Positions 31,152-41,081 of a stretch of DNA of 64,000 nt are shown here, piece by piece (the first letter of the stretch is position 1; every line of letters begins with the position of its first letter). The stretch is from positions 2,046,001 to 2,110,000 of the forward strand of contig NZ_CP113949.1 in assembly GCF_026810445.1 (NCBI RefSeq). The letters run 5' to 3'. Position numbers and translations under genes: made by a program. Below the pieces are notes generated by a model. It did not search any database and had not been told where the DNA came from. It saw only the letters and a list, made by a program, of their open reading frames with translations. The stretch comes from Pseudomonas sp. BSw22131 (GTDB lineage: Bacteria; Pseudomonadota; Gammaproteobacteria; Pseudomonadales; Pseudomonadaceae).

Positions 31152-31182
31152 GACGGTGAAAGCCGTGGGGGCTTTCACCGTC
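31152..31182. terminator. Strong hairpin between convergent genes
   Basis: A perfect 13-bp stem GACGGTGAAAGCC / GGCTTTCACCGTC with loop GTGGG, placed between the cyclase remnant and the 3' end of the sorbosone-dehydrogenase gene. It has no T-run on either side, so it may be a factor-dependent or mRNA-stabilising element. Confidence 0.55.
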
Positions 31183-31208
31183 TGACGCGGGGTCTTTCAG
31201 GTTGAAGC

Positions 31209-32501
31209 TTACCGGTTGCGCGTCACTCGCCAGACCGTGTTGGCCAAGTCGTCGGCAATAATCAGCGCACCTCGCGGATCGACGGTGACACCGACCGGAC
31301 GTCCGCGCGTCTTGCCGTCCGCGCCCCGGAAGCCGGTTGCGAAGTCAACCGGTTCACCGGCCGGACGACCGTCATTGAACGGCACGAAGATCACCTTGTA
31401 GCCAACCGGGTTGTCGCGGTTCCAGCTGCCGTGCTCACCGACGAATACGCCCTTGGCAAACTTCTCGCCCATGACCGGCAGCGAGAAGCTAACGCCGAGC
31501 GCCGCCACGTGCGAGCCCAGGCTGTAATCGGGCTTGATTGCGGCAGCGACTTTGGCCGGGTTCTGCGGCTGGGCGCGTGTGTCGACGTTCTGGCCCCAGT
31601 AGCTGTAGGGCCAGCCGTAGAAGCCGCCGTCACGGACCGATGTCAGGTAATCGGGCACCAGATCGGGACCCAGTTCATCACGCTCGTTGACCACGGTCCA
31701 CAGCTTCCCGGACTCCGGCTCAATGGCCAACGCCGTGGGGTTACGCAGGCCTGTCGCGTAGGGCTTGTGGGCGCCGGTCACAGCGTCGATCTGCCAGACC
31801 ATTGCGCGGTCGATCTCGACTTCCATGCCACGTTCGGTGACGTTGCTGTTTGAGCCAATGCCCACGTAAAGGTAGCGACCATCAGGGCTGACCGTTAGCG
31901 ATTTGGTCCAGTGGTGATTGATTTCGGCCGGCAGGTCGGTGACTTTGACCGGCGCCGCGCTGGCTTTGGTCTGGCCCTCTTCATAATCGAAACGGACCAG
32001 TGCGTCCTGGTTCGCCACGTACAACTTGCCGTTGGCAAAGGCCAGGCCGTATGGCGCGTTGAGGTTCTCGGCGAACACTGTTTTCATTTCGTAAGTACCG
32101 TCGCCGTCAGCGTCACGCAGCAACGTCAGGCGATTGCCGCCTTTGACCTGGGTGTTGCCCTGAGCCTTGATATAGCTGGCGATCACGTCCTTGGGTTTGA
32201 GCTTCGCCGCACTGCCGCCACGGCCTTCTGCCACAAGAATGTCGCCATTGGGCAGCACCAGCGTCTGGCGGGGGATCTTCAGGTCGGTGGCGATCGCGGT
32301 GATGCTGTAGCCCTGTGGCACGGTAGGTTTCTGGTCGCCCCAGGCTAGCGGCTCGGCGATCTTCATGCTCGGCAACAGGCCGCCTTGTGGCGTGGGCATT
32401 TTAGGGTCCGGGCCGCGCGCTTGCGTGCTGTCAGGTTCGCCGCCGCATGCGCTCAGCAATACGGCCACGCTCAATAAGGTCAGTGCGTGTACGTTTTTCA
32501 T
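31209..32501 (-). CDS. Sorbosone dehydrogenase-family lipoprotein (PQQ-type beta-propeller)
   Basis: A 430-residue lipoprotein: signal peptide MKNVHALTLLSVAVLLSACG with lipobox LSAC, then a six-bladed propeller typical of the Gdh/sorbosone dehydrogenase family (IPRQTLVLPNGDILVAEGRG, GRYLYVGIGSNSNV, ATGLRNPTALAIEPESG, VFVGEHGSWNRDNP). Members oxidise aldose sugars with pyrroloquinoline quinone, but whether this one binds PQQ is not shown. ATG 32501 overlaps the upstream gene's stop by 4 bp (operon). The long open frame further 5' is only the antisense of nothing coding and lacks family similarity. Confidence 0.9.
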   Translation of the reverse strand: MKNVHALTLLSVAVLLSACGGEPDSTQARGPDPKMPTPQGGLLPSMKIAEPLAWGDQKPTVPQGYSITAIATDLKIPRQTLVLPNGDILVAEGRGGSAAKLKPKDVIASYIKAQGNTQVKGGNRLTLLRDADGDGTYEMKTVFAENLNAPYGLAFANGKLYVANQDALVRFDYEEGQTKASAAPVKVTDLPAEINHHWTKSLTVSPDGRYLYVGIGSNSNVTERGMEVEIDRAMVWQIDAVTGAHKPYATGLRNPTALAIEPESGKLWTVVNERDELGPDLVPDYLTSVRDGGFYGWPYSYWGQNVDTRAQPQNPAKVAAAIKPDYSLGSHVAALGVSFSLPVMGEKFAKGVFVGEHGSWNRDNPVGYKVIFVPFNDGRPAGEPVDFATGFRGADGKTRGRPVGVTVDPRGALIIADDLANTVWRVTRNR

Positions 32502-32926
32502 TGGGCTTCTCCCGAACGCAGGTTGGTCAGGCCTGTCCACGCCGTGATGCAGATCAGCACGGTGACGATGGCTGACAGAATCAGGCCGGAAGGCATGGAC
32601 GCAAACGCATCCTTGGCATGGACGAAGGCGTTGACCAGCCCCAGTACCCACGTCACCAGCATCAGCAGGAAGTACATCACCGGGCGACCGGATTTGCGGT
32701 CGGCACGGATCAGGTTGATCAGTGCAAACAACAGCCCCAGACCACAGAACACCAGCCCGCTGGCGGTAAGCCACGAGGCGAAGTTGCTCCACTGAATCTG
32801 GTAGGTGTTGTAGTAGGTGATGTCACTCAGCAGGGCGCCAAGAAACAGAGGGACGGTGCCGGCAAGCATGATCGCGTGAAGCGGGCTTGGCGTGTGTCGA
32901 TAAGTGGCGGGGGCTGTAACAGTCAC
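32498..32926 (-). CDS. DUF2231-family membrane protein
   Basis: A 142-residue inner-membrane protein with four transmembrane segments (AIMLAGTVPLFLGALLSD, FASWLTASGLVFCGLGLLFA, VMYFLLMLVTWVLGLVNAFV, LILSAIVTVLICITAWTGL). The opening HTPSPLHAIM matches DUF2231, whose members often sit beside sorbosone-dehydrogenase-like lipoproteins. The 4-bp overlap with the downstream lipoprotein gene argues for a shared function, possibly electron transfer. Confidence 0.85.
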   Translation of the reverse strand: MTVTAPATYRHTPSPLHAIMLAGTVPLFLGALLSDITYYNTYQIQWSNFASWLTASGLVFCGLGLLFALINLIRADRKSGRPVMYFLLMLVTWVLGLVNAFVHAKDAFASMPSGLILSAIVTVLICITAWTGLTNLRSGEAQ

Positions 32927-33112
32927 GGCGGCTCCTTATGGTTGAGCGATCCTGACCTCAGGTTCAGTGCGGATGCGCTGGCCTGTCAAGGTCGCGCTCA
33001 CTGCGCATAAGGAATGAGCCCGCAGGGTGCGTGTTAGTTCATCGTGTTTCGTGTCGAAATGTTTTGATAACCAATTGTTCCGGCAAATACCGGTAAACCT
33101 GGCTATGCACAT

Positions 33113-33302
33113 CTGTAGGCGCGAATTCATTTGCGTTGCGGTGGATCGGTTCAACCCGTGGCGCGCTTCGCGGCCCATCGCGACCTCGCTCAGGCTCGTC
33201 AACGCCTACAGGATTTGTGGCGTCTGTAGGCGCGAATTCATTCGCGTGGCGGCGGTTCTGGTTCGCCCCGGACGACGCCTCGCCAACAAATGGGCTCCTA
33301 CA
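33113..33302. repeat. Two direct REP-like units plus inverted partner
   Basis: TGTAGGCGCGAATTCATT occurs at 33113 and again near 33224 (followed by TGCG and CGCG). The inverted ends AACGCCTACA (33201-33210) and GGGCTCCTACA (ending 33302) match the complement of the unit starts. So the 33.1-33.3 kb gap holds two tandem palindromic repeats. No gene is seen in the rest of 32927-33364. Confidence 0.75.
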
Positions 33303-33364
33303 GAATCGGTGCAGGGGCGATTGAACGGCACGGGGCCGCGATAGGCTGCGCAACAGCCCTGAAA

Positions 33365-33751
33365 TTAGGCGTCCTGGCAAAACCTGAGGCGGTTGCCGAA
33401 AGGGTCGAGCACTTCCAGCACTTTGCCCCATGCCTGTTCGACGATATCCGGGCGCCCGTAACCGTAGCGCTTGGCAATTAGCTCGTCCCGAAGCGCTTCG
33501 ATGTTCTGCATCGGGATGAACACCGTCGAGCCGGGGCAGGCGTCGCCATGATGTTCGGACAGATGAAGTTGCAAACCGCCGCGGATGATCCCCAGATAAA
33601 GCGGCATTCCCGCTTCGAAACGGTGCTCGAATTCGATCCCGAAACCGAGAAAGTCCAGGTAAAACTCGCGGGCCTTGGCTTCGTCGAACATCCGCAGTAT
33701 CGGGATCGGCTTACCAAAAGTGATGGATGAAGGGTGATCGATTGGGGTCAC
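33365..33751 (-). CDS. Glyoxalase/bleomycin-resistance (VOC) superfamily protein
   Basis: A 128-residue single-domain VOC protein of the GloA/bleomycin-resistance type: IPILRMFDEAKAREFYLDFL opens the first beta-alpha-beta-beta-beta unit, LQLHLSEHHGDA and WGKVLEVLDPFGNRLRF follow. The putative metal or ligand residues are the HLSEH histidines and the late Glu in LEVLDP. The GTG at 33751 is preferred as start because AAGGAG lies 8 nt upstream. Substrate unknown. Confidence 0.82.
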   Translation of the reverse strand: MTPIDHPSSITFGKPIPILRMFDEAKAREFYLDFLGFGIEFEHRFEAGMPLYLGIIRGGLQLHLSEHHGDACPGSTVFIPMQNIEALRDELIAKRYGYGRPDIVEQAWGKVLEVLDPFGNRLRFCQDA

Positions 33752-33847
33752 GTACAGGCTCCTTTGATGAAGAATGCGCACACCGTGCCTCATGGCGCGA
33801 GGGGTGGCTCGCGCTGAGGATACCCAATCGATCATGACCGCCGTCAA

Positions 33848-35488
33848 TCAAAGTTTGAAACGGCCCACTAAATCATTGAACGACACCGCCAATCGTGAGA
33901 GGTCCTGAGCGGAGGCGGTGGTCTGGTGAGCGCCCGCAGCGGATTGGGTGGACAAGTCCTGAATGTTCAGCAGGTTACGATCCACTTCACGCGCTACGTT
34001 GGCTTGCTCTTCGCACGCGCTGGCGATCACCAGGTTGCGGTCGTTGATCTGGCCAATCCCGTTCGCGATATGTTCGAGCGCATCACCGGTAGCCTGAGCA
34101 AGGGTCTGGGTGTTGGTCACCAGCGATTGGCTTTTGCCCATCGCGACCACGGCCTGATCCGCGCGCGATTGCACGGCGCCGATCATGCCTTCTATCTCGC
34201 CCGTCGAAGATTGGGTTCTGGCGGCCAGCGCCCTGACTTCATCGGCTACAACCGCAAAGCCGCGGCCTTGCTCGCCGGCACGTGCCGCTTCGATGGCAGC
34301 GTTCAAGGCCAGAAGGTTGGTCTGTTCTGCGATGCCGCGTATCACGTCCAGCACCTTGCCAATATCCCGCACCTGCACGGCCAAGTCCTCGACGATGCTG
34401 GTCGAGGAGGTGATTTCGACAGTAGCGTTGTTGACCGCAGCGACGGCATCGCGCGCCTGGCCCAGACCATTGCTGGCTTGTGTACTGGCGGTTTTCGACG
34501 CTTCGGACGTGGAGATCGCGTTACGCGCCACTTCTTCCACAGCAGAGGTCATTTGGTTGACCGCTGTCGCGGCTTGCTGGATTTCATCGTTTTGACGCAG
34601 CAGCCCACGGCTGCCGTCCTCGGTGACGCTGTTGAGTTCTTCGGCGGCAGACGCCAGTTGATGAGAAGCATCGGCGATCTGACGTATCGTGCTTTTCAGG
34701 CTTTCCTGCATGTTGGCCAATGCACTGACCAACTGCCCGGTTTCATCTTTCGACTCACTGGTAATGGTATGGGTCAGGTCACCGTTGGCGATCCGCTCAG
34801 CACTCAACACCGCGGTCGCAATCGGACGGCTGATCAACTTGCTGATGAACAGGCCCAGCGCCAGCGCAGCGATAAAGGCCACGCCAATACCGATGTACAA
34901 CGTGGTAGTTGCCGAGCGCTGCAACTGGTCAGCGTCGCGCGCACCCTCCCCAATCTGGCGGTTATTGGAGTCCACCATCAGCGTCAGTTCGTCCATGACG
35001 GTGGCGTAACCACGTTGCAGGTCGCCTGCCATGATCGACCGGGCCGATTCAATGTCCCCGGTCTGCAGGGCGGCAACTACCCGCTGCACCTGCGTCTGAT
35101 ACGCCGGCCAGTCACGCTCCATCTTGTCGCCGGCGGCGCGTTCGTCATCGGCCAGCGGTGTCTTGCGATAAGTCGTGAATGCCTTTTCGCTGTCCGCGCG
35201 GTTGGCCGTCATCCTGTTGAGGATTTCATCTTTCGTACTCTGCGGCGCTGCGGCAGCTGTCGCTAAGATCAGGCTGTAAAGATCGCGTTGTTGCTCGACC
35301 GCCTTGGTTCTGGATTCCCCTATTCTTGCCACGGATACCAGGTTGTTCGAGAACACCAGATTGAGATTCTCAGACAACTGGCTGACGCCCCGGCTGCCTA
35401 AAACACCGACCACCAGCGTGATGATTGCGCACAGCCCGAATGCTGCGATCAACTTGCTGGATAATTTTGCGTCACGGAGCCAATTCAT
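33848..35488 (-). CDS. Methyl-accepting chemotaxis protein
   Basis: A 546-residue intact chemoreceptor. It has an N-terminal TM ([19 protein letters not shown]), a periplasmic four-helix bundle (about 35-190, 4HB_MCP type), a second TM ([20 protein letters not shown]), HAMP (about 212-265), and a cytoplasmic four-helix signalling bundle with the hairpin tip [20 protein letters not shown] then [15 protein letters not shown]. No C-terminal CheR-docking pentapeptide is present (ends LVGRFKL). It senses a periplasmic ligand and controls CheA; ligand unknown. It is paralogous to the frameshifted receptor at 29020-30643. Confidence 0.95.
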   Translation of the reverse strand: MNWLRDAKLSSKLIAAFGLCAIITLVVGVLGSRGVSQLSENLNLVFSNNLVSVARIGESRTKAVEQQRDLYSLILATAAAAPQSTKDEILNRMTANRADSEKAFTTYRKTPLADDERAAGDKMERDWPAYQTQVQRVVAALQTGDIESARSIMAGDLQRGYATVMDELTLMVDSNNRQIGEGARDADQLQRSATTTLYIGIGVAFIAALALGLFISKLISRPIATAVLSAERIANGDLTHTITSESKDETGQLVSALANMQESLKSTIRQIADASHQLASAAEELNSVTEDGSRGLLRQNDEIQQAATAVNQMTSAVEEVARNAISTSEASKTASTQASNGLGQARDAVAAVNNATVEITSSTSIVEDLAVQVRDIGKVLDVIRGIAEQTNLLALNAAIEAARAGEQGRGFAVVADEVRALAARTQSSTGEIEGMIGAVQSRADQAVVAMGKSQSLVTNTQTLAQATGDALEHIANGIGQINDRNLVIASACEEQANVAREVDRNLLNIQDLSTQSAAGAHQTTASAQDLSRLAVSFNDLVGRFKL

Positions 35489-35737
35489 AGCGTTGTCCTG
35501 AAAGTGTCTAAAGTCGGTGCAAGCGACGCCCGGCAGTGCAAATGGGCCGTGAGGTGCGCTTGTTTTTGTCTATCGACACTGGCAGGAAGATCTGAATAGT
35601 GGCTCTAAAAAATATGAAGGACGGTTTTCACCCACACGGAGTTTGCCCCGATCCCGGACGTTGATTGAGGCAACCGACCTTGAATGCGGGGTAAAACTGC
35701 GTGCATGAGGAGGATGCTGGCGGAGTGCTGACTCCCC

Positions 35738-35756
35738 CCGGTTTTAAAAAAACCGG
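35738..35756 (-). terminator. AT-cored palindrome downstream of the DUF2986 gene
   Basis: CCGGTTTT and AAAACCGG flank three A residues; on the minus strand this lies 20 bp after the DUF2986 stop. The short stem and embedded T-run suggest a weak terminator. Confidence 0.45.
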
Positions 35757-35775
35757 TGGCGCGTCATATACACAT

Positions 35776-35940
35776 TCAGGCCTCGACAGAAGAAACAGGG
35801 GTCTCCTGACCGGCTTCTTCGGCCATTTTCAAGCGGTCAGCTTTGCTGATGTATCTGTCTTTATTAACGGGTGCCAGTTTTGAACTGGCTTTCTTGGCGT
35901 TGGCTTTGAGTATCTGATTCAGTTTTTTACGACGATTCAT
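35776..35940 (-). CDS. DUF2986 small basic protein
   Basis: A 54-residue, lysine-rich protein (MNRRKKLNQILKANAKKAS then KLAPVNKDRYISKADR) that fits DUF2986, a family of short conserved gammaproteobacterial proteins of unknown function. The frame is preceded by GAGAAG about 8 nt before ATG 35940. It sits alone in the gap between a chemoreceptor and the MscS-type gene. The remaining parts of 35489-36077 show no other gene. Confidence 0.85.
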   Translation of the reverse strand: MNRRKKLNQILKANAKKASSKLAPVNKDRYISKADRLKMAEEAGQETPVSSVEA

Positions 35941-36077
35941 AGAGGGCTTCTCAGCGTGTCGGTGCGTGCGGGGGATCTGGCTGAAAGTCTAAACCAGATC
36001 CCCTGAAAGCGTTCTGTGTTAATGGCTGACGGGTGATTCGCGAGCAGGCACCTGAGTCACCCACCCGCAAAAGTCAG

Positions 36078-38498
36078 TCATATTTTTTCAGTGGGCTCAG
36101 TCTTCAGGACGGGGTTCTCCTGACCGTCGCTGACCCAGACCATGCTTTGAGGTGAAGATAACGCAATGCCCAGGTCACGCAGGCGGCCCAGCACCGTGAA
36201 CAACAAATCACTGCGGGCGCCTCCCACCGAGCGCGGGCTGTTGACATAACCGCTCACGGCGATGATTACACCGGTGGTGGTCAGGTCCTTGAACGTTACC
36301 GAGGCGGCCGGGTTATCCAGTATTGCCTCGTGCTCGGTGAAGGCTTGCAGCAGCAGGTCGCGGATTTGCAGGACGTCCGTTTCCAGCGGCAAGGTGAGGG
36401 TGATTCCGACCACGCCCAAAGCATTGCCCATGGTGACGTTGCGAACGTTCTGCGTGATGAACTGTGAGTTGGGCACGATGACTGTTGAACGATCGGACAT
36501 CTGGATTTCCGTGGCGCGTACGTTGATCCGGCGAATATCGCCCTCGACCCCCGCCAGGCTCACCCAGTCGCCCACTTTGACCGGACGCTCGGTGAGCAGG
36601 ATCAAGCCCGAGATGAAGTTCTGCACAATGGCTTGCAGGCCGAAACCGATCCCCACCGACAGCGCACTCACCACCCAGGTCAGGTTGGTCAGGCTGATAC
36701 GCAGGGTGGACATCACTGCGACGACCACCAGCACAAAGCCGATGTAGCCCACTAGCGTCACCAGCGAGGCACGCATGCCGGCGTCCATGTTGGTTTCCGG
36801 CAGCAACCGTTCGCCCAGCCAGTCTTTCAGAATCCGGACCGCCAGCACTCCGACGACGAGCAGGCCGAGGGCAAGAAGAATATCGCTCGGTACGAGGTCC
36901 AGATTACCCAGCGGCTTGGTGCCGAGGCCGATCAGCGTGAAGCTGTCCAGCAGCTCGCCTGGACTTGAGCCGGACGGTACAAACGCCAGCAGTACTGCGA
37001 CGACAAACAGCAACGTGCGCCCGACACCAGCCAGCAGGGTGCTGGCCTGAGCCTGATGCCGGGGCGACAGGCCGAGTGCCGTTCCCAGCGCCATGCCGCC
37101 CGGTTGCTTGGGCGACAGCAGGGTTTCGCAGATGTCGGTGAAGCAGGCAATCAACAGGTAGGCCGTCGCCGCGACAACGCTGATCCAGAGCAGCTTTACT
37201 GCCAGGAAGTAGGCCAGCGTCAGGTAACCGCTCAGCAACGCCAGCAGGCTCAGACCGACCCAGACCGCAACGGCAAAGGGGATCAGCCCGGCGAAACCCT
37301 CCGGGCGTTCCAGCTCGAACCGGCGACGGGTTCGGCGATAGCGCAACAAGGCAGAGAAAAACACCAGCGACACCGCCAGCGCCGTCAGGCCATTGACCGC
37401 AACCGTCAATGCCAGACTGCTGGCGATGACGCTGTTGATGCGTTCCTGGGTGCCGATGATCATCAGCGCCAGCGCCAGCACCACCGGGAATCGACCCAGG
37501 GCTGTGGCGATCTGGTCGGGAATCTGCGGCAGGCGCCAGGACGGATGAGGCAGCATCAAAAGCGCACGGCCGAGGCCGACGATGAAAGCGCAGAAAATCA
37601 CCAGCGTCTGCAGCTGGTTGAGCAAGTTATCGACATCGGCGCTGAGCACCGCATTGCTCACCACGCCCCAGCGCAACAGGGCTGTGGCGGCGCCGATGGT
37701 CAGAATCGTCGCCATGCCGACTGCCAGTGCCAGCGCACTGCGCCGAAGGCGACCTTCTGGCAACCAGCGGATCATCAGCCAGATCAACAGGCGTTCAAGC
37801 AAGCGTCGCGCGACGATCCATATCAGCAGCGCGCCCAACACAACGGTGACGAAAAACAGACGGTTGCCCGGTGCCAGCGTGCTGTCGAGCACGCTTTTGA
37901 CATCGACGAGCAAGCCATTCAAGCGCCCCAGGTCATCGTCGGTTGGACGAATCAGGCTGGACCAGAATGCCGAGGTGAGCGGGCTGGCTGTCCGGCTGCT
38001 GATTTGGGAGTCGAAGAGGCTGCGGCGCAGGCTGAAGATTTGCGTCGCCAGGTCACGGGCCGACTGGCTCAGTGTGTTGGCCTGACGCTCGTCATTGACC
38101 AGTGCGTTTTTCTGGGAGGTCAGCGCCTTGCGCTGGGTGGTCAGCGTCTGCGCCTCCTCCGGCTGCACGGGCCCGAGAATATTGAGCTGGTCGTTCAGGT
38201 GTTCGATGTCGGCAGCTTGCCGGCCCACGAGGTCGTCGGCCTGCTTCTGCACCTGCAAAGCCGCCTGGCGCAAGCTCGACAGCAAATCATCGTTGGCATT
38301 ACCGGTGACTTTTTGCCTGATCTGGTCGAGCTGCTCATTGAGATCCTCAAGGCTCGGCCCTTCAACCACCTGCTGCTCGGTGCTGGCGCTGCCGGGCTGC
38401 ACAGGGGCGGTTGACTGCGCCAGCGCTGGCAACGTTGCGCACAGCAGCAAGAGGGCGAGTAGCCCCGTACAAAGTCGGTTCAGCGTAGGGTGTTGCAT
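36078..38498 (-). CDS. DUF3772-containing mechanosensitive channel (MscS/MscK-like)
   Basis: An 806-residue inner-membrane protein. Signal peptide (…LLALLLLCATLPALA), a periplasmic coiled-coil region with DUF3772 (about 60-200), about ten transmembrane helices (220-580), then the MscS pore and beta domain. The pore region includes VSALSVGIGFGLQAIVQNFI and GLILLTERPVKVGDWVSL, and the RSTVIVPNSQFIT loop marks the beta domain. It releases osmolytes on hypo-osmotic shock and may have additional periplasmic sensing. Monocistronic. Confidence 0.93.
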   Translation of the reverse strand: MQHPTLNRLCTGLLALLLLCATLPALAQSTAPVQPGSASTEQQVVEGPSLEDLNEQLDQIRQKVTGNANDDLLSSLRQAALQVQKQADDLVGRQAADIEHLNDQLNILGPVQPEEAQTLTTQRKALTSQKNALVNDERQANTLSQSARDLATQIFSLRRSLFDSQISSRTASPLTSAFWSSLIRPTDDDLGRLNGLLVDVKSVLDSTLAPGNRLFFVTVVLGALLIWIVARRLLERLLIWLMIRWLPEGRLRRSALALAVGMATILTIGAATALLRWGVVSNAVLSADVDNLLNQLQTLVIFCAFIVGLGRALLMLPHPSWRLPQIPDQIATALGRFPVVLALALMIIGTQERINSVIASSLALTVAVNGLTALAVSLVFFSALLRYRRTRRRFELERPEGFAGLIPFAVAVWVGLSLLALLSGYLTLAYFLAVKLLWISVVAATAYLLIACFTDICETLLSPKQPGGMALGTALGLSPRHQAQASTLLAGVGRTLLFVVAVLLAFVPSGSSPGELLDSFTLIGLGTKPLGNLDLVPSDILLALGLLVVGVLAVRILKDWLGERLLPETNMDAGMRASLVTLVGYIGFVLVVVAVMSTLRISLTNLTWVVSALSVGIGFGLQAIVQNFISGLILLTERPVKVGDWVSLAGVEGDIRRINVRATEIQMSDRSTVIVPNSQFITQNVRNVTMGNALGVVGITLTLPLETDVLQIRDLLLQAFTEHEAILDNPAASVTFKDLTTTGVIIAVSGYVNSPRSVGGARSDLLFTVLGRLRDLGIALSSPQSMVWVSDGQENPVLKTEPTEKI

Positions 38499-38771
38499 TT
38501 TCTTTCCTTCTTGCGTGGCTTCAGGCGGTTGACGAGATCTGTGCGTCCAGCCCCTTTGACTCGAAAAACAGGCTGCGTTCCGGGGCGCAGTCGGTAACGG
38601 GCACTTTATACCGCGATGGATCTATGGCGTCACAGCGACATGCTCGCAGGCTTGCTCGCATTCATGTGCGTTTGGACAGCGATTTTGATGCAGTCAAAGC
38701 CAGGAACGCGAAGTCCAAGACGTTGCTCAGGCGCATGCCGTTCATTTTACGGATTTACGGAGAACTGAATA

Positions 38772-39623
38772 ATGACAACTCATACCCACGATACCCCCGT
38801 CTGGTTTATCACTGGCTGTTCAACCGGCCTGGGTCGCGCGCTGGCCGAATTGATCGTTGACCGCGGTTGGCGTCTGGTCGCAACGGCCAGAGACAAGTCC
38901 CGCGTCGCGGACCTGGCGCTCAATGCCGAACACCGTGTGCTGGCGCTTGATCTGGACGTGGCCAAATCCGAGCAGATTGAGGCGGCGGTTGCCGCCGCCA
39001 AAGCAAAGTTCGGCCGGGTTGACGTGCTGGTCAACAACGCTGGCTATGGCTATCAGAGCACCGTGGAGGAGGGCGTCGAGTCTGAAATTCGTGCGCAGTT
39101 CGATGCCAATGTGTTTGGCCTGTTCGCAATGACTCGCGCGGTGCTGCCGCTGATGCGCGCCCAACGAAGTGGCCACGTCATCAACATCACGTCGGTGGCA
39201 GGACTGATCGGCTTCCCTGGATCAGGCTATTACGCGGCGACAAAACACGCGGTGGAAGGCTTGTCCGATGCGCTGAGGGTCGAAGTAGAGCCGCTGGGGA
39301 TTGCCGTGACGTGCATCGAGCCGGGACCGTTCCGCACCGATTGGGCAGGACGTTCGCTGCGCCAGACCCGCACCGAGATCGCCGACTATCAAGACACCGC
39401 CGGCTCACGACTGGAGTCGACCAAGAAGTCGAGTGGCACTCAGGCGGGAGACCCGGTGCGCGCCGGCGAGGCCATGATCGCCGTCACTCAGATGGCCAAG
39501 CCGCCCCGTCACCTGGTACTGGGCAAATGGGGATACGACGCCGTGGTGGCTGATCGCCGTGAGCGTTTGCAGCAGATTGAATCCCTGCAAGACATCAGCG
39601 TGGGCTCGGATTTCCCAAGTTGA
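38772..39623 (+). CDS. Short-chain dehydrogenase/reductase
   Basis: A 283-residue classical SDR. Cofactor loop TGCSTGLGR (residues 14-22), NNAG in VDVLVNNAGYGYQ, catalytic Ser in NITSVAG and Tyr/Lys in YYAATKHAV, then EPGPFRTDW. It belongs to the large oxidoreductase group typically annotated as NADP-dependent SDR of unknown substrate. The ATG is preceded by GGAG about 10 nt upstream. It converges with the hydrolase gene over a terminator. Confidence 0.9.
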   Translation: MTTHTHDTPVWFITGCSTGLGRALAELIVDRGWRLVATARDKSRVADLALNAEHRVLALDLDVAKSEQIEAAVAAAKAKFGRVDVLVNNAGYGYQSTVEEGVESEIRAQFDANVFGLFAMTRAVLPLMRAQRSGHVINITSVAGLIGFPGSGYYAATKHAVEGLSDALRVEVEPLGIAVTCIEPGPFRTDWAGRSLRQTRTEIADYQDTAGSRLESTKKSSGTQAGDPVRAGEAMIAVTQMAKPPRHLVLGKWGYDAVVADRRERLQQIESLQDISVGSDFPS

Positions 39624-39637
39624 GACTTGCCTGACGC

Positions 39638-39661
39638 TGACGCCTGATCCGTCAGGCGTCA
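39638..39661. terminator. Bidirectional hairpin between SDR and hydrolase genes
   Basis: A perfect 10-bp stem TGACGCCTGA / TCAGGCGTCA with TCCG loop, 14 bp after the SDR stop and overlapping the hydrolase stop codon. It lacks a long T-run. Confidence 0.55.
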
Positions 39662-40641
39662 GACGCCTTCAGCCGATCCGTTATCCATGCCCGACTGTAT
39701 GCCAGCACGTCTGCTGCAACGGTGGTCTGGAAGTGGATAAAACCGTGGGGCGAGGAGGGCAGAAGGTGCATCTCGACAGGGGCTGATTCGGCCCAGCGAT
39801 CTGCCATCTCCAGCGTGTCGTCCAACAGCGGATCGAGCTCGCCGACGAACATCAGTGCCGGGGGGAAATCCGTGAAGTCGCCGTACAACGGTGACAGCGG
39901 CGGCTGCCGGCGCTGCTCGTCATTAAGTTCCGGGGTGAGTCTGCGCAGTGCGTCGATCATACCGGGACCGTCCAGCACCAGGGTTTCGCGGGGTGCTGCT
40001 CGTACGCTGGCCGTTCCCGCCAGGTCGTAAACGCCGTAATAAAGCAATGCACCGCTCACCCGCCGCAGCAGTTCAGGGTAGCTTTTCAGCGCCAGCAACG
40101 TGGCCGCCGCCAAATGCCCGCCCGCCGATTCGCCGACGACTACCACCGGTAGGTCAGCGAATTCTCCCGTTACATCGCTCAGCAACCAGCGCGCTGCCGA
40201 CAGGCAGTCCTCCATCAATCCTTCAATGGGCGTGGACACGGCCAGCCGGTAATCGACCGAAACCACCGTGACTTCACACGCATTGACCATCGCGATGTTG
40301 AGGTCGTCGTTCATCTGCGCGTTGCCAATGACCCACCCACCGCCATGGATATCGAGCACCACACCTTGGGCTTTGCCTTTAGGCCGGATGATCCGCACGG
40401 GCACAGGAACGTCATTGGCGCCGATGGTCTTGGTCTCGGCCGTGAGCCCGTGCTTTAGCAACTTACGGCCGCCACCGAGTTGGCCGGCCCGCAGCAGCGA
40501 CTGGATGAGGAAGGGCGCGACACGGTTACGGATTTTAAAGCGCGGCAGCCACGCGAGCTTTTTGTTGAAGGCACGCACCTGCAACAAAGCCGACTCGCTG
40601 ACGGGCCAAGGCGTTCGAGCGCCCGGTTCGGCACCACTCAT
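39652..40641 (-). CDS. Alpha/beta hydrolase, HSL (hormone-sensitive lipase) family esterase
   Basis: A 329-residue esterase. It has the oxyanion-hole motif HGGGWVIG, the nucleophile elbow GESAGG, and catalytic Asp and His in GELDPLLDD and SSPHGFIHF. An N-terminal cap region precedes the hydrolase core. These enzymes cleave short-chain acyl esters; natural substrate unknown. It overlaps the upstream TspO gene by 4 bp, so the two are co-transcribed. Confidence 0.92.
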   Translation of the reverse strand: MSGAEPGARTPWPVSESALLQVRAFNKKLAWLPRFKIRNRVAPFLIQSLLRAGQLGGGRKLLKHGLTAETKTIGANDVPVPVRIIRPKGKAQGVVLDIHGGGWVIGNAQMNDDLNIAMVNACEVTVVSVDYRLAVSTPIEGLMEDCLSAARWLLSDVTGEFADLPVVVVGESAGGHLAAATLLALKSYPELLRRVSGALLYYGVYDLAGTASVRAAPRETLVLDGPGMIDALRRLTPELNDEQRRQPPLSPLYGDFTDFPPALMFVGELDPLLDDTLEMADRWAESAPVEMHLLPSSPHGFIHFQTTVAADVLAYSRAWITDRLKASDA

Positions 40642-41081
40642 GAGCGGTTATTGCGCAGGATGGAAAAATTCAACGCGCCAGCCACACACAGCCAGACCAC
40701 GTACGGGAACAGGATCAAACCGGTGATCACGTCCAGCTGGATCGCCATCACCACCATGGCGGCGGCGACAAGCCAGAGCATCGTCAAAATCACCATACCG
40801 GCGAGAACGTGGTGGGCACCGAAGAACACCGGTGTCCACAGCGTATTAAGCGCAATTTGCGCCGCCCATAACGCCAGTACTGTCTGGCTGCCGGGGATCA
40901 GCGTCAGCCGGTAACCCGCCCACGCCAGCAACAGGTAGATAGTCGTCCACGCCACAGGGAACAGCCAGTTGGGCGGGGTGAAACGCGGTTTGATCAGCGC
41001 CGCATACCAATCGCCCGGCTTGAAGATGATCCCTGTGCTTGCCGCAGCGGCGCAGGCCAAAAGAAATATAAAAAAGGTCAT
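40638..41081 (-). CDS. tspO: TspO/MBR family protein
   Basis: A 147-residue, five-helix inner-membrane protein. Landmarks of the translocator/benzodiazepine-receptor family are WYAALIKPRFTPPNWLFPVAW (quoted in parts: WYAALIKPRF and PPNWLFPVAW), YLLLAWAGYRL and LNTLWTPVFFG. Bacterial TspO binds tetrapyrroles and is tied to stress or light regulation. First gene of a two-gene operon with the esterase. Confidence 0.93.
   Translation of the reverse strand: MTFFIFLLACAAAASTGIIFKPGDWYAALIKPRFTPPNWLFPVAWTTIYLLLAWAGYRLTLIPGSQTVLALWAAQIALNTLWTPVFFGAHHVLAGMVILTMLWLVAAAMVVMAIQLDVITGLILFPYVVWLCVAGALNFSILRNNRS

Noticed and set aside
33926..35266. A 446-codon open frame antisense to the intact chemoreceptor
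   Set aside because: Lies wholly within the chemoreceptor's coding region and has no family features.
37056..38414. A 452-codon open frame antisense to the MscS-type gene
   Set aside because: Glutamine/arginine-rich translation without domains, fully inside a well-supported gene on the other strand; a typical high-GC shadow frame.
38628..38680. Inverted CATGCTCGCAGG / GCTCGCATTCATG as a REP
   Set aside because: Stem is short and imperfect; could not be distinguished from chance.
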